A stretch of DNA of 49,712 bases from Streptomyces sioyaensis (GTDB taxonomy: Bacteria; Actinomycetota; Actinomycetes; Streptomycetales; Streptomycetaceae): positions 1 through 49,712 of the forward strand of contig NZ_SDIF01000048.1 of NCBI RefSeq assembly GCF_004122735.1. The letters run 5' to 3'. The notes below the pieces were generated by a model. It saw only the letters and a program-made list of their open reading frames with translations. It did no database searches and was not told the origin of the DNA. Every line of letters begins with the position of its first letter. Within the stretch, counting starts at the first letter, position 1. Made by a program: the position numbers and the translations under genes. Below are positions 31,786 to 40,964 of the stretch, in pieces.

Positions 31786-32718
31786 TCACTCGGAGCCCTC
31801 CGCACGCGAGCGGCGCAGCCTGCGCGCGTGGCGGTATTCGCGCGTGAGGATCGTCAACAGGGCGGGAACGGCGGGTCGGGCAGCGGAGGTCAGGAGGCCC
31901 GGCCCCTTGGCCCCGGCCGCGTCGACGGTGGCCTTTTCCAGGGCTATCAGGGCCCGGGCGAAGGGACGGTTGGCGGCAGGCAGGAGCTCGATCACACGGT
32001 GACTGGCGGCCAGATCGGCGCGGGCCTGGTGGAGGAGGTGCCGCAGCAGAGCGCGTACTTCGGGGGTGTCCTGGGCGTCGACGAGGTCGGTACGGGTCAC
32101 GCCGTGGCTGACCAGGGTGTCCTGGGGAACGGTCAGCCTGTCCTCGGCCAGATCTTCGGCGAGGTCATTGACGAAGTCGAGCCGCTGACTGCCGTCTATG
32201 TAGGTGCGGCAGGCGGCGCGGTAGCCGGCGGGTTCGTCACCGGGCACCAGCAGGCCGGCCACCAGCATGAAGGCCGGCAGTGAGTACGCGTCGAGGTAGC
32301 GCTGGTAGTCCGACTCCGTGGCGAAGCCGGTGAATTCGAGATCGGTGGCCGCGGTGCGGAGGAAGTCCTTGACGTGCCCGAGGAGCCGGGGGTGACGGGC
32401 GCCGGTGTGCAGGAGCGGGCGGATCACGGGGTGGTCGCTGGTGCCGGTGGCGATGGCCTGGTTCACCTCCTCCTCCCACGCCGCGTAGGCGGCGGCGCGC
32501 TGGGGCAGCGGGCCGTGGTCGAGAAGGTTGTCGGTGTGGTGCATGAATGCGGTGGCCGCGATCATGTGGGGGGCCAGCGGACGCGGCAGGAGCAGAAGGA
32601 CGGCGATATAGGCCGCGCGTTTGTAACCGGCTACCAGCGCACGCTGTCGGGTGAAGTCCTCGCGCAGCTGCGGGTCGTGAATGCCCGCGGCATCCAGCCT
32701 GGTGGTCCACATGCTCAT
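31786..32718 (-). CDS. squalene/phytoene synthase family protein
   Basis: A 310-residue all-helical prenyl-condensing enzyme family member. The two Asp-rich motifs are present: HHTDNLLDHG (DxxxD, about 70-80) and DFVNDLAEDLAEDRL, which bind Mg-diphosphate. Such enzymes join two prenyl diphosphates head-to-head (squalene, phytoene or diapophytoene). No other carotenoid, hopanoid or prenyl-diphosphate gene is near, so its product cannot be named. ATG at 32718 has AAGGAA six bases upstream. It converges with sioA and sits between the thiopeptide cluster and the ABC transporter; its transcription from its own promoter in the 220-base gap upstream is likely. Confidence 0.85.
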   Translation of the reverse strand: MSMWTTRLDAAGIHDPQLREDFTRQRALVAGYKRAAYIAVLLLLPRPLAPHMIAATAFMHHTDNLLDHGPLPQRAAAYAAWEEEVNQAIATGTSDHPVIRPLLHTGARHPRLLGHVKDFLRTAATDLEFTGFATESDYQRYLDAYSLPAFMLVAGLLVPGDEPAGYRAACRTYIDGSQRLDFVNDLAEDLAEDRLTVPQDTLVSHGVTRTDLVDAQDTPEVRALLRHLLHQARADLAASHRVIELLPAANRPFARALIALEKATVDAAGAKGPGLLTSAARPAVPALLTILTREYRHARRLRRSRAEGSE

Positions 32719-32834
32719 CCGGCGTTCCTTCTGTGGTGCGGCTGATCCCGTGGGCGAGCGCCGCGCATGGTCCTTGTCCGGTCGCTGTCCATCCGACCAT
32801 GCCCATCCAGTACGCCGCATTGCTGCCCCGTCGC

Positions 32835-32874
32835 TGCCCCGTTGCCGCCCCTCCACGGGGACAGCAACGGGGCA
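32835..32874 (-). terminator. hairpin downstream of ABC permease
   Basis: TGCCCCGTTGC/GCAACGGGGCA is a perfect 11-pair stem with an inner CCCC/GGGG pairing, 66 bases after the permease stop on the minus strand and upstream of the squalene-synthase-like gene. Probable rho-independent terminator, though the T-tract is weak. Confidence 0.55.
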
Positions 32875-32939
32875 ACGGCGCATCGGGACCGGGACCCGGA
32901 TCCGGGCCGGAGCGGACCGCATCATGCCCGGGCGGGCCC

Positions 32940-35540
32940 CTAGTGCGCCTGGATCGACTGCAGCATGTTCAGCCGTGCGGCCGTGCGGGCCGGCCAGATG
33001 GCCGCGAGGACGCCGATCAGCAGTGCCAGCGCGAGGAAGAGGCCGAGCTTGGCCCACGGCAGGACCGTCTCGTACGTCGCCACCGACGACGTCATCAGGT
33101 GGCCGCCGGCCCAGGCCAGGAAGGTGCCCGTGCCGATGCCGAGGAGCGCGCCGAACAGGGAGATCACCACGGACTCCAGGCGGACCATCTGCTTGATGCC
33201 GGCGCGGTCGAGTCCGATGGCACGCAGCATCCCGATCTCCCGGGTGCGTTCGATGACCGACAGGGCCAGGGTGTTGATGACGCCGAGGACCGCGATGACG
33301 ACGGCCATGCCGAGCAGCCCGTAGATCATGTTGAGGGCGGTGGTGAGGTTCTTGCGTGCTTCCTTGGTGATCTGTTCCGTGTTCTGGACCTTGAGCAGCG
33401 GGCTGTTGCCGAGCGCCGCGCGGATGTCGTGCTCCAGTGAACCGGCCTTGCCGGGCTCGGCCTTGACCATGATGCCGTCGAGCGTGTGGGTGGCGCTGTA
33501 CGGCAGGACGTCGTGCAGGGTGCCCAGCGCCTGGGTCACAGCGGGGTTCGCCTCGTACACGGCGACGATCTTCAGCTTCTTCGTGGTCGGGTGCTTCCCG
33601 GGCTCCATGGGGTCGGTGGCGGCGTCAAGCGTGTCGCCCACGCCGGCACCGGTCTTCTGGGCGAACTCGTCGGACACCGCGACGGTGCCGGCGCGGATGC
33701 CCGCCAGTGAACCCTCGCGGAACGTCAGGTCCGTGACCTTGGCGAAGGCTGCCGGGTCGGTCCCGGCGATCCCGGCGTGCTGACCGCGTGCCTGGAAGTT
33801 TCCGACGGTGAGGGGAGCGGCGGTGGCGACTCCCGGCACCTTGGCCACCTTGGCCGCGTCGGTGGGCACGAAGCCGGTGTGGTTGCTGTTGCTGATCTGG
33901 AAGTCGGCGGTGGTGCCATGGGCCGCCTCCTCATCCATGGCCTGCTGCGTGGAGTATCCGCCGACGGTGAGACCGGTGATCAGGGTGAGCCCGATCATCA
34001 GGGCCGAGGCGGTGGCGGCGGTACGGCGCGGATTGCGCAGCGCGTTCTCCCTGGCCAGCTTGCCGCTGACGCCGAAGAAGCGGGTGGTGACCTCGCCGGC
34101 CAGGGTGATCAGGGGGCGGGAGAGCAGCGGGGCGAGGACGATCACGCCGTTCAGGGTCAGTACGGAGCCGAGCATGGCGATCAGCAGGTTCGACTTGTCG
34201 GTGGTGTCGAGCGTGCAGACGTAGCCCATGACCAGGATGCCGAGCCCGGTCAGGAGCGCGCCGAGCACGTTGCGGACCCGCAGGGTGCGGGCGGGCGGCG
34301 CCACGCCGGCACTGCTGAGCACCTCGACCGGTGCGACCTTCGCGGCCTTGCGGGACGGCAGCCAGGCGGCCAGGACGGTCACGACGACGCCGACCGCCAA
34401 CGACGACAGCACGGCCTGGGGCGAGACGACCAGCGGGCCGTCGGGCAGCCCGGCGCCCCCGGCGTTGAGCAGCGGGCGCAGCGCGGCGGCGATCCCCAGG
34501 CCGAGCGCGAATCCGGCGGCGGAGGCCCCGAGCCCGACGAGGGCGGCCTCGATGAGGACGGAGCGTACGACCTGGCGGCGCGAGGCGCCCACCGCCCGCA
34601 TCAGCGCGATCTCACGGCTGCGCTGGGCGACCAGCATGGTGAAGGTGTTGGCGATGATGAACACGCCGACGAACAGCGCGATGCCCGCGAAGGCCAGCAG
34701 CAGCTTGGTCAGGAACTGGGTGTCCGCGGTGATCTGCGCGGACTGTTGGGCGGCCAGGTCGGCGCCGCTGGTGGCCGTGGCCCCGTCGGCGGGGAGCAGG
34801 GCCTGCACCCGGGCGGTCAGCGCACGCTCGTCGGTGCCGGGCCGCGCCGCGACCGCGATCTCGTGGAACCGGCCCGGGCTGAGGAACAGCTTCTGCGCGG
34901 TCGTGGTGTCGAACAGCGCCAGCGTGCTGCCGGCCGCCACCCGCGGGTCGTCGGTGGTGACGATGCCGACCAGCTTCTTGGCCAGCGCGGGCCCGTCGGT
35001 GGCGAAGCGGACGGTGTCGCCGATCCGATAGCCGGCCTTCTCGGCGGTCTTGGCGTCCAGGGCCAGCTCGCCGGCGGCGGCGGGGGCCCGGCCCTCCTTC
35101 AGCGGGAAGCGGCTGTCCTTGCCGGCCGTGCCGGGCTGGTAGTTCGTGGCGAGGTGCTTTTCGGGGTTGTCGGCGTTGACCGGACGGCCGTCCTTGTCGG
35201 CCAGGACGGCCTCCCCGTTGATGGTGGGGCGTACGGCGGTGACGCCGGGCAGCGCGCGGATCTTCTGCGCAAGGGCGGCGTCCAGCACGGTGGTCGACCC
35301 GCCCTCCCCGCCCTTGGCCGGGCCGCCAGCGGGGACCGACTCCGGTTCGGACATCTGCGCCTGCACGGCGACGGCGACGTCCTTGAGGCTGACGGCGGAG
35401 GCGGTGCGGAAGGCGTTGGCGGTGGTGTCGCCGAAGACGAGGGTGCCGGCGACGAAGGCGACGCCGAGCAGCACCGCGAGCGCGGTCATCATCAATCGGG
35501 CTTTGTGCGCAAGGACGTTGCGCAGGGCGGTACGCAGCAT
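32940..35540 (-). CDS. MacB/FtsX-type ABC transporter permease
   Basis: An 866-residue permease with the duplicated FtsX design: an N-terminal helix (MMTALAVLLGVAFVAGTLVFG), a large extracytoplasmic domain, three helices (LLLAFAGIALFVGVFIIANTF; ALVGLGASAAGFALGLGIAAAL; SLAVGVVVTVLAAWLP), then a second set after residue about 480 with its own outer domain and a final trio (IYGLLGMAVVIAVLGVINTLAL to LFLALALLIGVLAAIWPA). The REIALMRAVGAS and REIGMLRAIGLD coupling segments are typical. The start ATG has AGGA upstream. With the ATPase gene 76 bases upstream it forms an exporter of unknown cargo (lipid, peptide or antibiotic). Its nearness to the cluster does not prove siomycin export. Confidence 0.9.
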   Translation of the reverse strand: MLRTALRNVLAHKARLMMTALAVLLGVAFVAGTLVFGDTTANAFRTASAVSLKDVAVAVQAQMSEPESVPAGGPAKGGEGGSTTVLDAALAQKIRALPGVTAVRPTINGEAVLADKDGRPVNADNPEKHLATNYQPGTAGKDSRFPLKEGRAPAAAGELALDAKTAEKAGYRIGDTVRFATDGPALAKKLVGIVTTDDPRVAAGSTLALFDTTTAQKLFLSPGRFHEIAVAARPGTDERALTARVQALLPADGATATSGADLAAQQSAQITADTQFLTKLLLAFAGIALFVGVFIIANTFTMLVAQRSREIALMRAVGASRRQVVRSVLIEAALVGLGASAAGFALGLGIAAALRPLLNAGGAGLPDGPLVVSPQAVLSSLAVGVVVTVLAAWLPSRKAAKVAPVEVLSSAGVAPPARTLRVRNVLGALLTGLGILVMGYVCTLDTTDKSNLLIAMLGSVLTLNGVIVLAPLLSRPLITLAGEVTTRFFGVSGKLARENALRNPRRTAATASALMIGLTLITGLTVGGYSTQQAMDEEAAHGTTADFQISNSNHTGFVPTDAAKVAKVPGVATAAPLTVGNFQARGQHAGIAGTDPAAFAKVTDLTFREGSLAGIRAGTVAVSDEFAQKTGAGVGDTLDAATDPMEPGKHPTTKKLKIVAVYEANPAVTQALGTLHDVLPYSATHTLDGIMVKAEPGKAGSLEHDIRAALGNSPLLKVQNTEQITKEARKNLTTALNMIYGLLGMAVVIAVLGVINTLALSVIERTREIGMLRAIGLDRAGIKQMVRLESVVISLFGALLGIGTGTFLAWAGGHLMTSSVATYETVLPWAKLGLFLALALLIGVLAAIWPARTAARLNMLQSIQAH

Positions 35541-35616
35541 GTGGTGGTCCTGGAGGTACGCGACAGGGACATCGCGAGACGGATGAGGGGCGCAGGGGCC
35601 GGCGTGGGAGCCGGCG

Positions 35617-36405
35617 TCAGCTCGTGCGGTCCTTGGTGTCGAAGCGCCGCATCCGGTCGAGGACGCCTTCGGGCGTGGGGCCGGCAAGCTCGTCGATGAG
35701 GCGTCCGTCGGCGAGGAAGACGACACGGTCGGCGTAGGAGGCGGCCACCGGGTCATGGGTGACCATGACGACGGTCTGCCCGAGCTCGCGTACGGATTCC
35801 CTGAGGAAGCCCAGGAGTTCGGCGCCGGAGCGGGAGTCGAGGTTGCCGGTCGGCTCGTCCGCGAAGATGATCTCCGGTCGGCTCGCCAGCGCGCGGGCCA
35901 CGGCGACCCGTTGTTGCTGGCCGCCGGAGAGCTGCGAGGGACGGTGCCGGAGCCGTCCCGACAGCCCGACGGTCGCTACGACCAGATCCAGCCACTCCTG
36001 GTCGGGCCTGCGGCCGGCGATGTCCATCGGCAGCGTGATGTTTTCCAGGGCGTTCAGCGTGGGCAGCAGGTTGAACGCCTGGAAGATGAAGCCGATCTTG
36101 TCCCGGCGGAGCCGGGTGAGCTGCCGGTCATGGAGGCGGGAGAGCTCGGTGTCGCCGATCCGGGCCGAGCCCGCCGAGATGGTGTCGAGGCCCGCCATGC
36201 AGTGCATCAGGGTCGACTTGCCGGAGCCGGACGGACCCATGATCGCGGTGAACCGGCCGCGTCCGAACTCCACTGACACCGAATCCAGCGCCACGACGCG
36301 GGTCTCCCCCTCCCCGTAGACCTTGCTCAGGCCGACGGCGCACGCGGCGGCCCCGGCGGGGGCCGGGGCCTGGGGAGCTGTGGGGGTGGTGGCTGCCTGC
36401 GACAT
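35617..36405 (-). CDS. MacB/LolD-type ABC transporter ATP-binding protein
   Basis: A 262-residue ATPase for the permease encoded next. It has Walker A GPSGSGKST, the Q-loop FIFQAFNLLP, signature LSGGQQQRV, Walker B IIFADEPTG followed by NLDSRSG, and H-loop VTHDPV. The first 30 residues form an Ala/Pro/Thr-rich N-terminal extension. The start has AGGAG at good spacing. The 240 bases upstream (36406-36645) hold no gene I can support, so the pair's promoter probably lies there. No regulator gene adjoins it. Confidence 0.93.
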   Translation of the reverse strand: MSQAATTPTAPQAPAPAGAAACAVGLSKVYGEGETRVVALDSVSVEFGRGRFTAIMGPSGSGKSTLMHCMAGLDTISAGSARIGDTELSRLHDRQLTRLRRDKIGFIFQAFNLLPTLNALENITLPMDIAGRRPDQEWLDLVVATVGLSGRLRHRPSQLSGGQQQRVAVARALASRPEIIFADEPTGNLDSRSGAELLGFLRESVRELGQTVVMVTHDPVAASYADRVVFLADGRLIDELAGPTPEGVLDRMRRFDTKDRTS

Positions 36406-36645
36406 GTCTACTCCTGGAAGGGTGCTCGACTCGCTTCCATCGTGGTCGCGCGGGTGGCCGGATCCATCGCTCTCAGGTGCGGGATCAGCAGCCCATCGAA
36501 GGGTGGACCCGGCGGGCGGGCGTAAGCCCCGAGGAAGACCCCACCTCTGCCCAAAGGAAGACGTCGCCGTTGCCTGAAGGACGACCTCTGCGGTCCGTGG
36601 GCGTACGGCAGCCGGCACGGTTCGTTCGTCGGCCGGCCCGCTTCG

Positions 36646-39090
36646 TCAGCCGGCCCGCTCGGCCCGGACACGGTCCGCACCGCCGTGTGAGGTCGTCCGG
36701 GAGGCGCGGGTCAGGTGGTGCTGGAGCCGGACGTGGCGGAACTGGTAGACCGCGCCGGCCTGCCGCAGCACCCCTCGCCGGTGGGCGTCCGCCAGGAAGG
36801 CGGTCACGTTCCAGGGCAGCCTCCCGGTCAGCGGCAGCCAGATACGGGAGAGGGCCACCCACTGCCCCCAGGCGGTCATGCTGAGCGCGTACGCCAGCCC
36901 GCCCCCCAGACCGCCCACGAGCCCGAAGGCGACCCAGCTGGCGATGCTGAACCACCCGGTCCAGTACAGCACCCCGCCCATGGTCCCCAAGACGAGCGCG
37001 AGCACGAGCAGGTGGAAGAGCGCGGTCGTGCGGTTGGTGTGCAGCAGGTCAGGGGGGCTGGCGGCGGTTTCGATGTCGATCGGGGCTTCCAGCCCGGCCA
37101 TGAGCGCGTACGCGAGGCCGGCCGACAGGCCGTACAGGAGCGCGGCGTTGAAGCCCTGGTCGTACCTGGTGGCGAGGAAGGCCGCGAGCGCGCTCCCGGG
37201 CGAGTCCCGCACCGCGACCACGAGCGCGAACCCGAGCGCGGCCATGAGCCAGACCAGGACCCCCAACCCGAATCCGCCCACGAGCCCGATCGCCAGCCGC
37301 GGGACGAACTCCTTGCGCATCTCCGTGCGCATCTCCTTCGCACCGCCGAGCAGCCGTACGCGGACGCGCGAGGGCTCACATGCCGTCTCCCCGTACCTGT
37401 GCCCGTACACGATCCCGAAGGCCAGAGCGGACATGGAGGCGAACGAGAACCCGTTCACGAGCCCGTTCATGAGTCCCAGCACGGGTCCGAACCCGAACGC
37501 GTACCAGGTCAGGACCCACATCACCAGCCCGTCCACGAGCCCCAGGGCCAGACCGGCCACGAGCCCGATCACGCACCTGCGCGAGGAACGGCGGAGGCTG
37601 TGGCCCAGCTGCCACCAGGCGAGGTCACGGGTGCCGGGACGGTCCGAGTGCCGGGCGAGATCACGGGTGCCCGGACGGTCCGGGTGCCGGGCGAGATCAC
37701 GGGTGCCGAGCCGGTCCAGGTGCTGGGCGAGGTAGCCGAGCCAGTGCAGGACGCGGGCGCGGCGAGCGGGGGGCTGGTCCTGGTAGAGGGTGGGGATGAA
37801 GTTGTCCAAGAGGTGGTCCTCCAGCGCCTCGGGCGCGGCGAACCGGGTCTCCAGCAGCTCGGACGGGGTGCGGTCCGGGGTGTCGCTGTAGAGGGTGCGG
37901 GCGAGCGCGACCATCAAGGGAGTCGTCAGCACCGCGGCGAGCGGGGCGCCGGCCGGGTCCTGCGGATGCGCGCGCAGGGACCTGAGGACGGGCTCCCACC
38001 CGGTCGAGGTGGCGGTCGTCTTGCGCGCCGTGCGCGGCAGGTAGTGCTCCAGGTCGGCCGGGGAGAGGTCGGTCAGTTCGACGACCGCGGCCGCGGTGAG
38101 TGCCTTGGTGTTCCGCACGGCGGCGGCGTACTCGTCGCGGCGGCTGGTCAGCAGCAGGTGCATGGCCGCGTGACCGTTGAGTCTCTCCAGCGCGCGGCGG
38201 TGGAGTCCGTCGGCGATCTCGTCGAACCCGTCCAGGACGGGCAGGATACGGTCCCTCTCGACCAGCTCGGCAGCGAGTGTCGAGGCGCCGGGGCCGGGTC
38301 CGGTGACCGCCAACCCGGGGTAGTCACGCTCCAGTTGGCCGGTCAGCCAGCGACGCAGGGGCATGGCCGGGTCCCATGACGCGAGGCTGAAGATCACCGG
38401 CACGGGTTCGGTCGAGGCGGTCCGGGCCTTCAGCAGATCCAGGACGAACCGTATGGTCAGAATGGACTTCCCCGCTCCCGCCCGGCCGAGCACCACCAGC
38501 CGCGCGGACGGGATCCGCCGGTACACGTCCACGATCTCGTGCAGTTGACCGGCCAGGGGCAGGGGGCCGGGGACGGGGAGCGTCCCGGGCCGCGCGAGGC
38601 AGATGTTGGACCAGTGGTCCGTCAGCTCGTCGGACGCCCGCTGCCAGCGCACCGGCAGCGGGATCGGATCCTGGACCTTGCGCTGTTCCTCCTCGTCCCG
38701 CCACTGCTTGCGGACCGACTCCGCGAGCCGGTCCGCGGCATCGTCCAGGGTGCCCTTGAAGGTCGGGGGCATGCGGACGTCGTTGAACGTCACCTGGCTG
38801 ATCACGTCGGCCATGAGCGCGTGACCGTACGTGATCCCGTTCAGCTCGTTGCGGGTCCCGCCGGTGCGCGGTGCCGGTCGGCCCGCCGGTGCGCCGCCGG
38901 TTCGCCGGCGACGCACCTCACGGACGACGAGCACCACGGCCAGTGCGATGACCGCGGCCCGGCCCCACGGCACGTACCGGGCCGGGACCAGACCGTTCCC
39001 CGCCACCATCACGGCACCGGCCGGCATCAGCACCCGCACGACAGGCACCATCGCGCCGAGCGCCACGGTGGCCGGCGACGGCCGTTTCAC
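36646..39090 (-). CDS. NACHT-type membrane NTPase
   Basis: An 814-residue STAND-type NTPase. A hydrophobic N-terminus (about 8-57) precedes a linker and the NACHT domain: Walker A LGRAGAGKS (202-209), sensor-like FSLASWDPAMPLRRWL, Walker B ILPVLDGFDE (283-291) and LLLTSRRDEY. Residues 457-492 are three 12-residue repeats (xxDRxGTRDLAx). The rest (about 500-770) is rich in Gly/Leu membrane segments (GLVAGLALGLVDGLV, GFGLGVLVWLMAALG), then a soluble C-terminus (RGVLRQAGAVYQFRH) resembling the end of other Streptomyces proteins of this type. GTG at 39090 has GGAGGGG. NACHT proteins act in signalling or antiphage defence; here the effector would be the membrane part, which is inference. Confidence 0.8.
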   Translation of the reverse strand: MKRPSPATVALGAMVPVVRVLMPAGAVMVAGNGLVPARYVPWGRAAVIALAVVLVVREVRRRRTGGAPAGRPAPRTGGTRNELNGITYGHALMADVISQVTFNDVRMPPTFKGTLDDAADRLAESVRKQWRDEEEQRKVQDPIPLPVRWQRASDELTDHWSNICLARPGTLPVPGPLPLAGQLHEIVDVYRRIPSARLVVLGRAGAGKSILTIRFVLDLLKARTASTEPVPVIFSLASWDPAMPLRRWLTGQLERDYPGLAVTGPGPGASTLAAELVERDRILPVLDGFDEIADGLHRRALERLNGHAAMHLLLTSRRDEYAAAVRNTKALTAAAVVELTDLSPADLEHYLPRTARKTTATSTGWEPVLRSLRAHPQDPAGAPLAAVLTTPLMVALARTLYSDTPDRTPSELLETRFAAPEALEDHLLDNFIPTLYQDQPPARRARVLHWLGYLAQHLDRLGTRDLARHPDRPGTRDLARHSDRPGTRDLAWWQLGHSLRRSSRRCVIGLVAGLALGLVDGLVMWVLTWYAFGFGPVLGLMNGLVNGFSFASMSALAFGIVYGHRYGETACEPSRVRVRLLGGAKEMRTEMRKEFVPRLAIGLVGGFGLGVLVWLMAALGFALVVAVRDSPGSALAAFLATRYDQGFNAALLYGLSAGLAYALMAGLEAPIDIETAASPPDLLHTNRTTALFHLLVLALVLGTMGGVLYWTGWFSIASWVAFGLVGGLGGGLAYALSMTAWGQWVALSRIWLPLTGRLPWNVTAFLADAHRRGVLRQAGAVYQFRHVRLQHHLTRASRTTSHGGADRVRAERAG
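37615..37722. repeat. three 36-bp tandem repeats in the NACHT gene
   Basis: Three consecutive 36-base units share GGCGAGATCACGGGTGCC and encode HLDRLGTRDLAR, HPDRPGTRDLAR and HSDRPGTRDLAW of the NACHT protein, directly before its first membrane helix. Copy number changes would keep the frame. Confidence 0.85.
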
Positions 39091-39139
39091 GCCGCTGCCC
39101 CTCCGCCACGGAGCGCCGCCGGCCGGCCCTGCGCACGGC

Positions 39140-40234
39140 TCACGGGTGCCGCAGACGCTTCATGATCAGCTTCACGTAGTCGTTCATGTCGGCCTGCAGA
39201 CACGGGAACTGGGCGTGCTTGCCGGTGCACCCCTTGGCCCACCTGCTGCCGTCGCCGTAATCCACGAAACGGTACGGAATGCCGGACGACTTCAGATGCG
39301 CCGCCATCGTCGCGGTCGTCACCTGCGCCCCCTTCTCGACCGCGGCCTGGACCGGGTTGTCCAGCAGGTTGCCACCGTCGCCGGAGTACATCGCGACGCC
39401 CATCCCGCGCAGCGCCGTGACGTGGTGGGCGGGGCTCGCCGCGTTCCAGGCGCCGTCCAGGGGCCACAACGGCGACCCGAAGATCGCGTCGGGCGCGGCG
39501 TACGGCTTGCCGTACGCCGGAACCACTCCGCTGCCGACCACGGCGCCGCGCCCCCAGGGAGACCGGAGGTCGAGGTCCGCGGAGAAGCTGCCCGCGTAGC
39601 GGAACAGGTCCGGCCGGTCCTCTGCGTAGTGGATCGCGCCGAAGCCGCCCATCGAGTGGCCGACGATCGCCCGGCCCGCCCTGGCGGCGATGGTCTTCAG
39701 GTTGGCGTCGATGAACGGGATCACCTGCTTGAGGTGGAAGGTCTCCCAGTTCTGGCGGCCGCGCGGGCCGGGGTTCCGCCAGTTCGCGTACCAGCCGTGG
39801 CCGCCGCCGTTCGGCGACACGGTGATCAGCGGAACGCCCTTGGTCGCATGCTCCGCGATGGTCTTGGTCCACAGGGAGTTCGGGAGGTCACCGGCGCCGT
39901 GCAGGTGATAGAGCACGGGATAGCGGGTGGCGGCGGCGCCGTTGTACCCGGTCGGCAGCGTGACCATGAGGACGTGCTCGCCCGGGACCTGGCCCTTCAT
40001 CGCATCGTAGGTCGGGACCTGCCGGGACTTCACCGTGACGACGAACGTGCGCTTCTCGGGGCCCGCCCATTTCGGCTGGCTGACCACGGTGAGGCCGAAA
40101 CCGTCTGCGAAGTGCGGTGGTGCGGTCGCGGCCTGCGCGGCGGGCGCGGCCGGCCCGACCATGCCGAGCAGGGCGACGAGGCCGACGAACGCGGCGCCCC
40201 AGCCACGTAACCCGGCCCTGGACAGGATCTTCAT
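39140..40234 (-). CDS. secreted esterase (Ag85/esterase D-like alpha/beta-hydrolase)
   Basis: A 364-residue secreted hydrolase. A signal peptide (LRGWGAAFVGLVALLGMVG, cleavage near AAQA-AT at about 37) is followed by an alpha/beta-hydrolase of the putative esterase/mycolyltransferase-like family: YHLHGAGDLPNS (oxyanion region), GHSMGGFGAIHYAE (nucleophile Ser), and a late FVDYGDGSRW region. Substrate is unknown; secreted ester hydrolases of this type cleave lipid, polyester or acetylated sugars. ATG at 40234 has GGGGG eight bases upstream. It lies 49 bases upstream of the NACHT gene on the same strand and may be co-transcribed with it. Confidence 0.87.
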   Translation of the reverse strand: MKILSRAGLRGWGAAFVGLVALLGMVGPAAPAAQAATAPPHFADGFGLTVVSQPKWAGPEKRTFVVTVKSRQVPTYDAMKGQVPGEHVLMVTLPTGYNGAAATRYPVLYHLHGAGDLPNSLWTKTIAEHATKGVPLITVSPNGGGHGWYANWRNPGPRGRQNWETFHLKQVIPFIDANLKTIAARAGRAIVGHSMGGFGAIHYAEDRPDLFRYAGSFSADLDLRSPWGRGAVVGSGVVPAYGKPYAAPDAIFGSPLWPLDGAWNAASPAHHVTALRGMGVAMYSGDGGNLLDNPVQAAVEKGAQVTTATMAAHLKSSGIPYRFVDYGDGSRWAKGCTGKHAQFPCLQADMNDYVKLIMKRLRHP

Positions 40235-40964
40235 GTGCTTACCCCCGTTTTCGACTTCGGACCCGCCGCGAGCTGCGCGAGCGAGTACGGATGAGGGCGC
40301 CCACCCGCGTGGTACGCCCGGAGACACCGGAATGCAGTGCGGTGCCGGGAAGTGCAGTGGAGTGCTGTGGAGTGCTGTCAGTGCGGTGGAGTCTGTGCAA
40401 AGCGTGCTGCCGTGTTGCGCAGTACCTGGGGTGACTGGACAGATCTGGTCTCAGATGGTGAAGCGGTTCGGTGGTGGTGTCAACCAGCCCTTACGCCAAG
40501 GGAATTGGCGTTCGAACGGGGCAGTGGCGCCGACATCCGTTCGGCCGGCAGCCGAATCCCGACACCGGGCGCGCCCACCAGCGCATATCCACGAATCGGG
40601 GGCGAGTTCACCGTGCGAGGCGCAGAAATAACTCCGCAGCGAGGGAATTCCCCAGTACCGCGGCACCACCTGACGAAAGAGCGCGATAGCTGACAGAGCC
40701 ATAGCTCAGTGCATGTACAGGTCATTTGACGCTCAACAGGCCGCATAACACCGGGAATTCACGCCGGCGAGAACTCACCGCCCGCCCATTACCCTTAAAG
40801 CAATGACATATCGGTCATACACCCTATACGCCGCTGTTACACAACGGCAGCTCGCCCGATGGGTTCGCCTCCTAACTTATGCCTGGCGGCCGCATATACC
40901 GGCACAGAACGGTTCATGCGGCACAACTAGTAAATTCCTAGGTTTACGCAGGAGGAACACCTAT
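40235..40964. other. 730-base gene-free region between divergent genes
   Basis: No supported gene. It contains short direct repeats built on AGTGC(A/T)GTGG at about 40335-40390 and becomes A+T-richer toward 40700-40960, where the promoter of the Ala-rich secreted protein is expected. Frames seen here lack codon bias. Confidence 0.55.

Noticed and set aside
36715..38379. 554-residue plus-strand frame rich in HEPxxEP repeats
   Set aside because: Antisense of the Gly/Leu-rich membrane part of the NACHT gene; repeats are the mirror of GLVxGL codons.
40451..40702. 83-residue minus-strand frame between the esterase and the Ala-rich gene
   Set aside because: No codon bias, no start signal, composition like the surrounding intergenic DNA.
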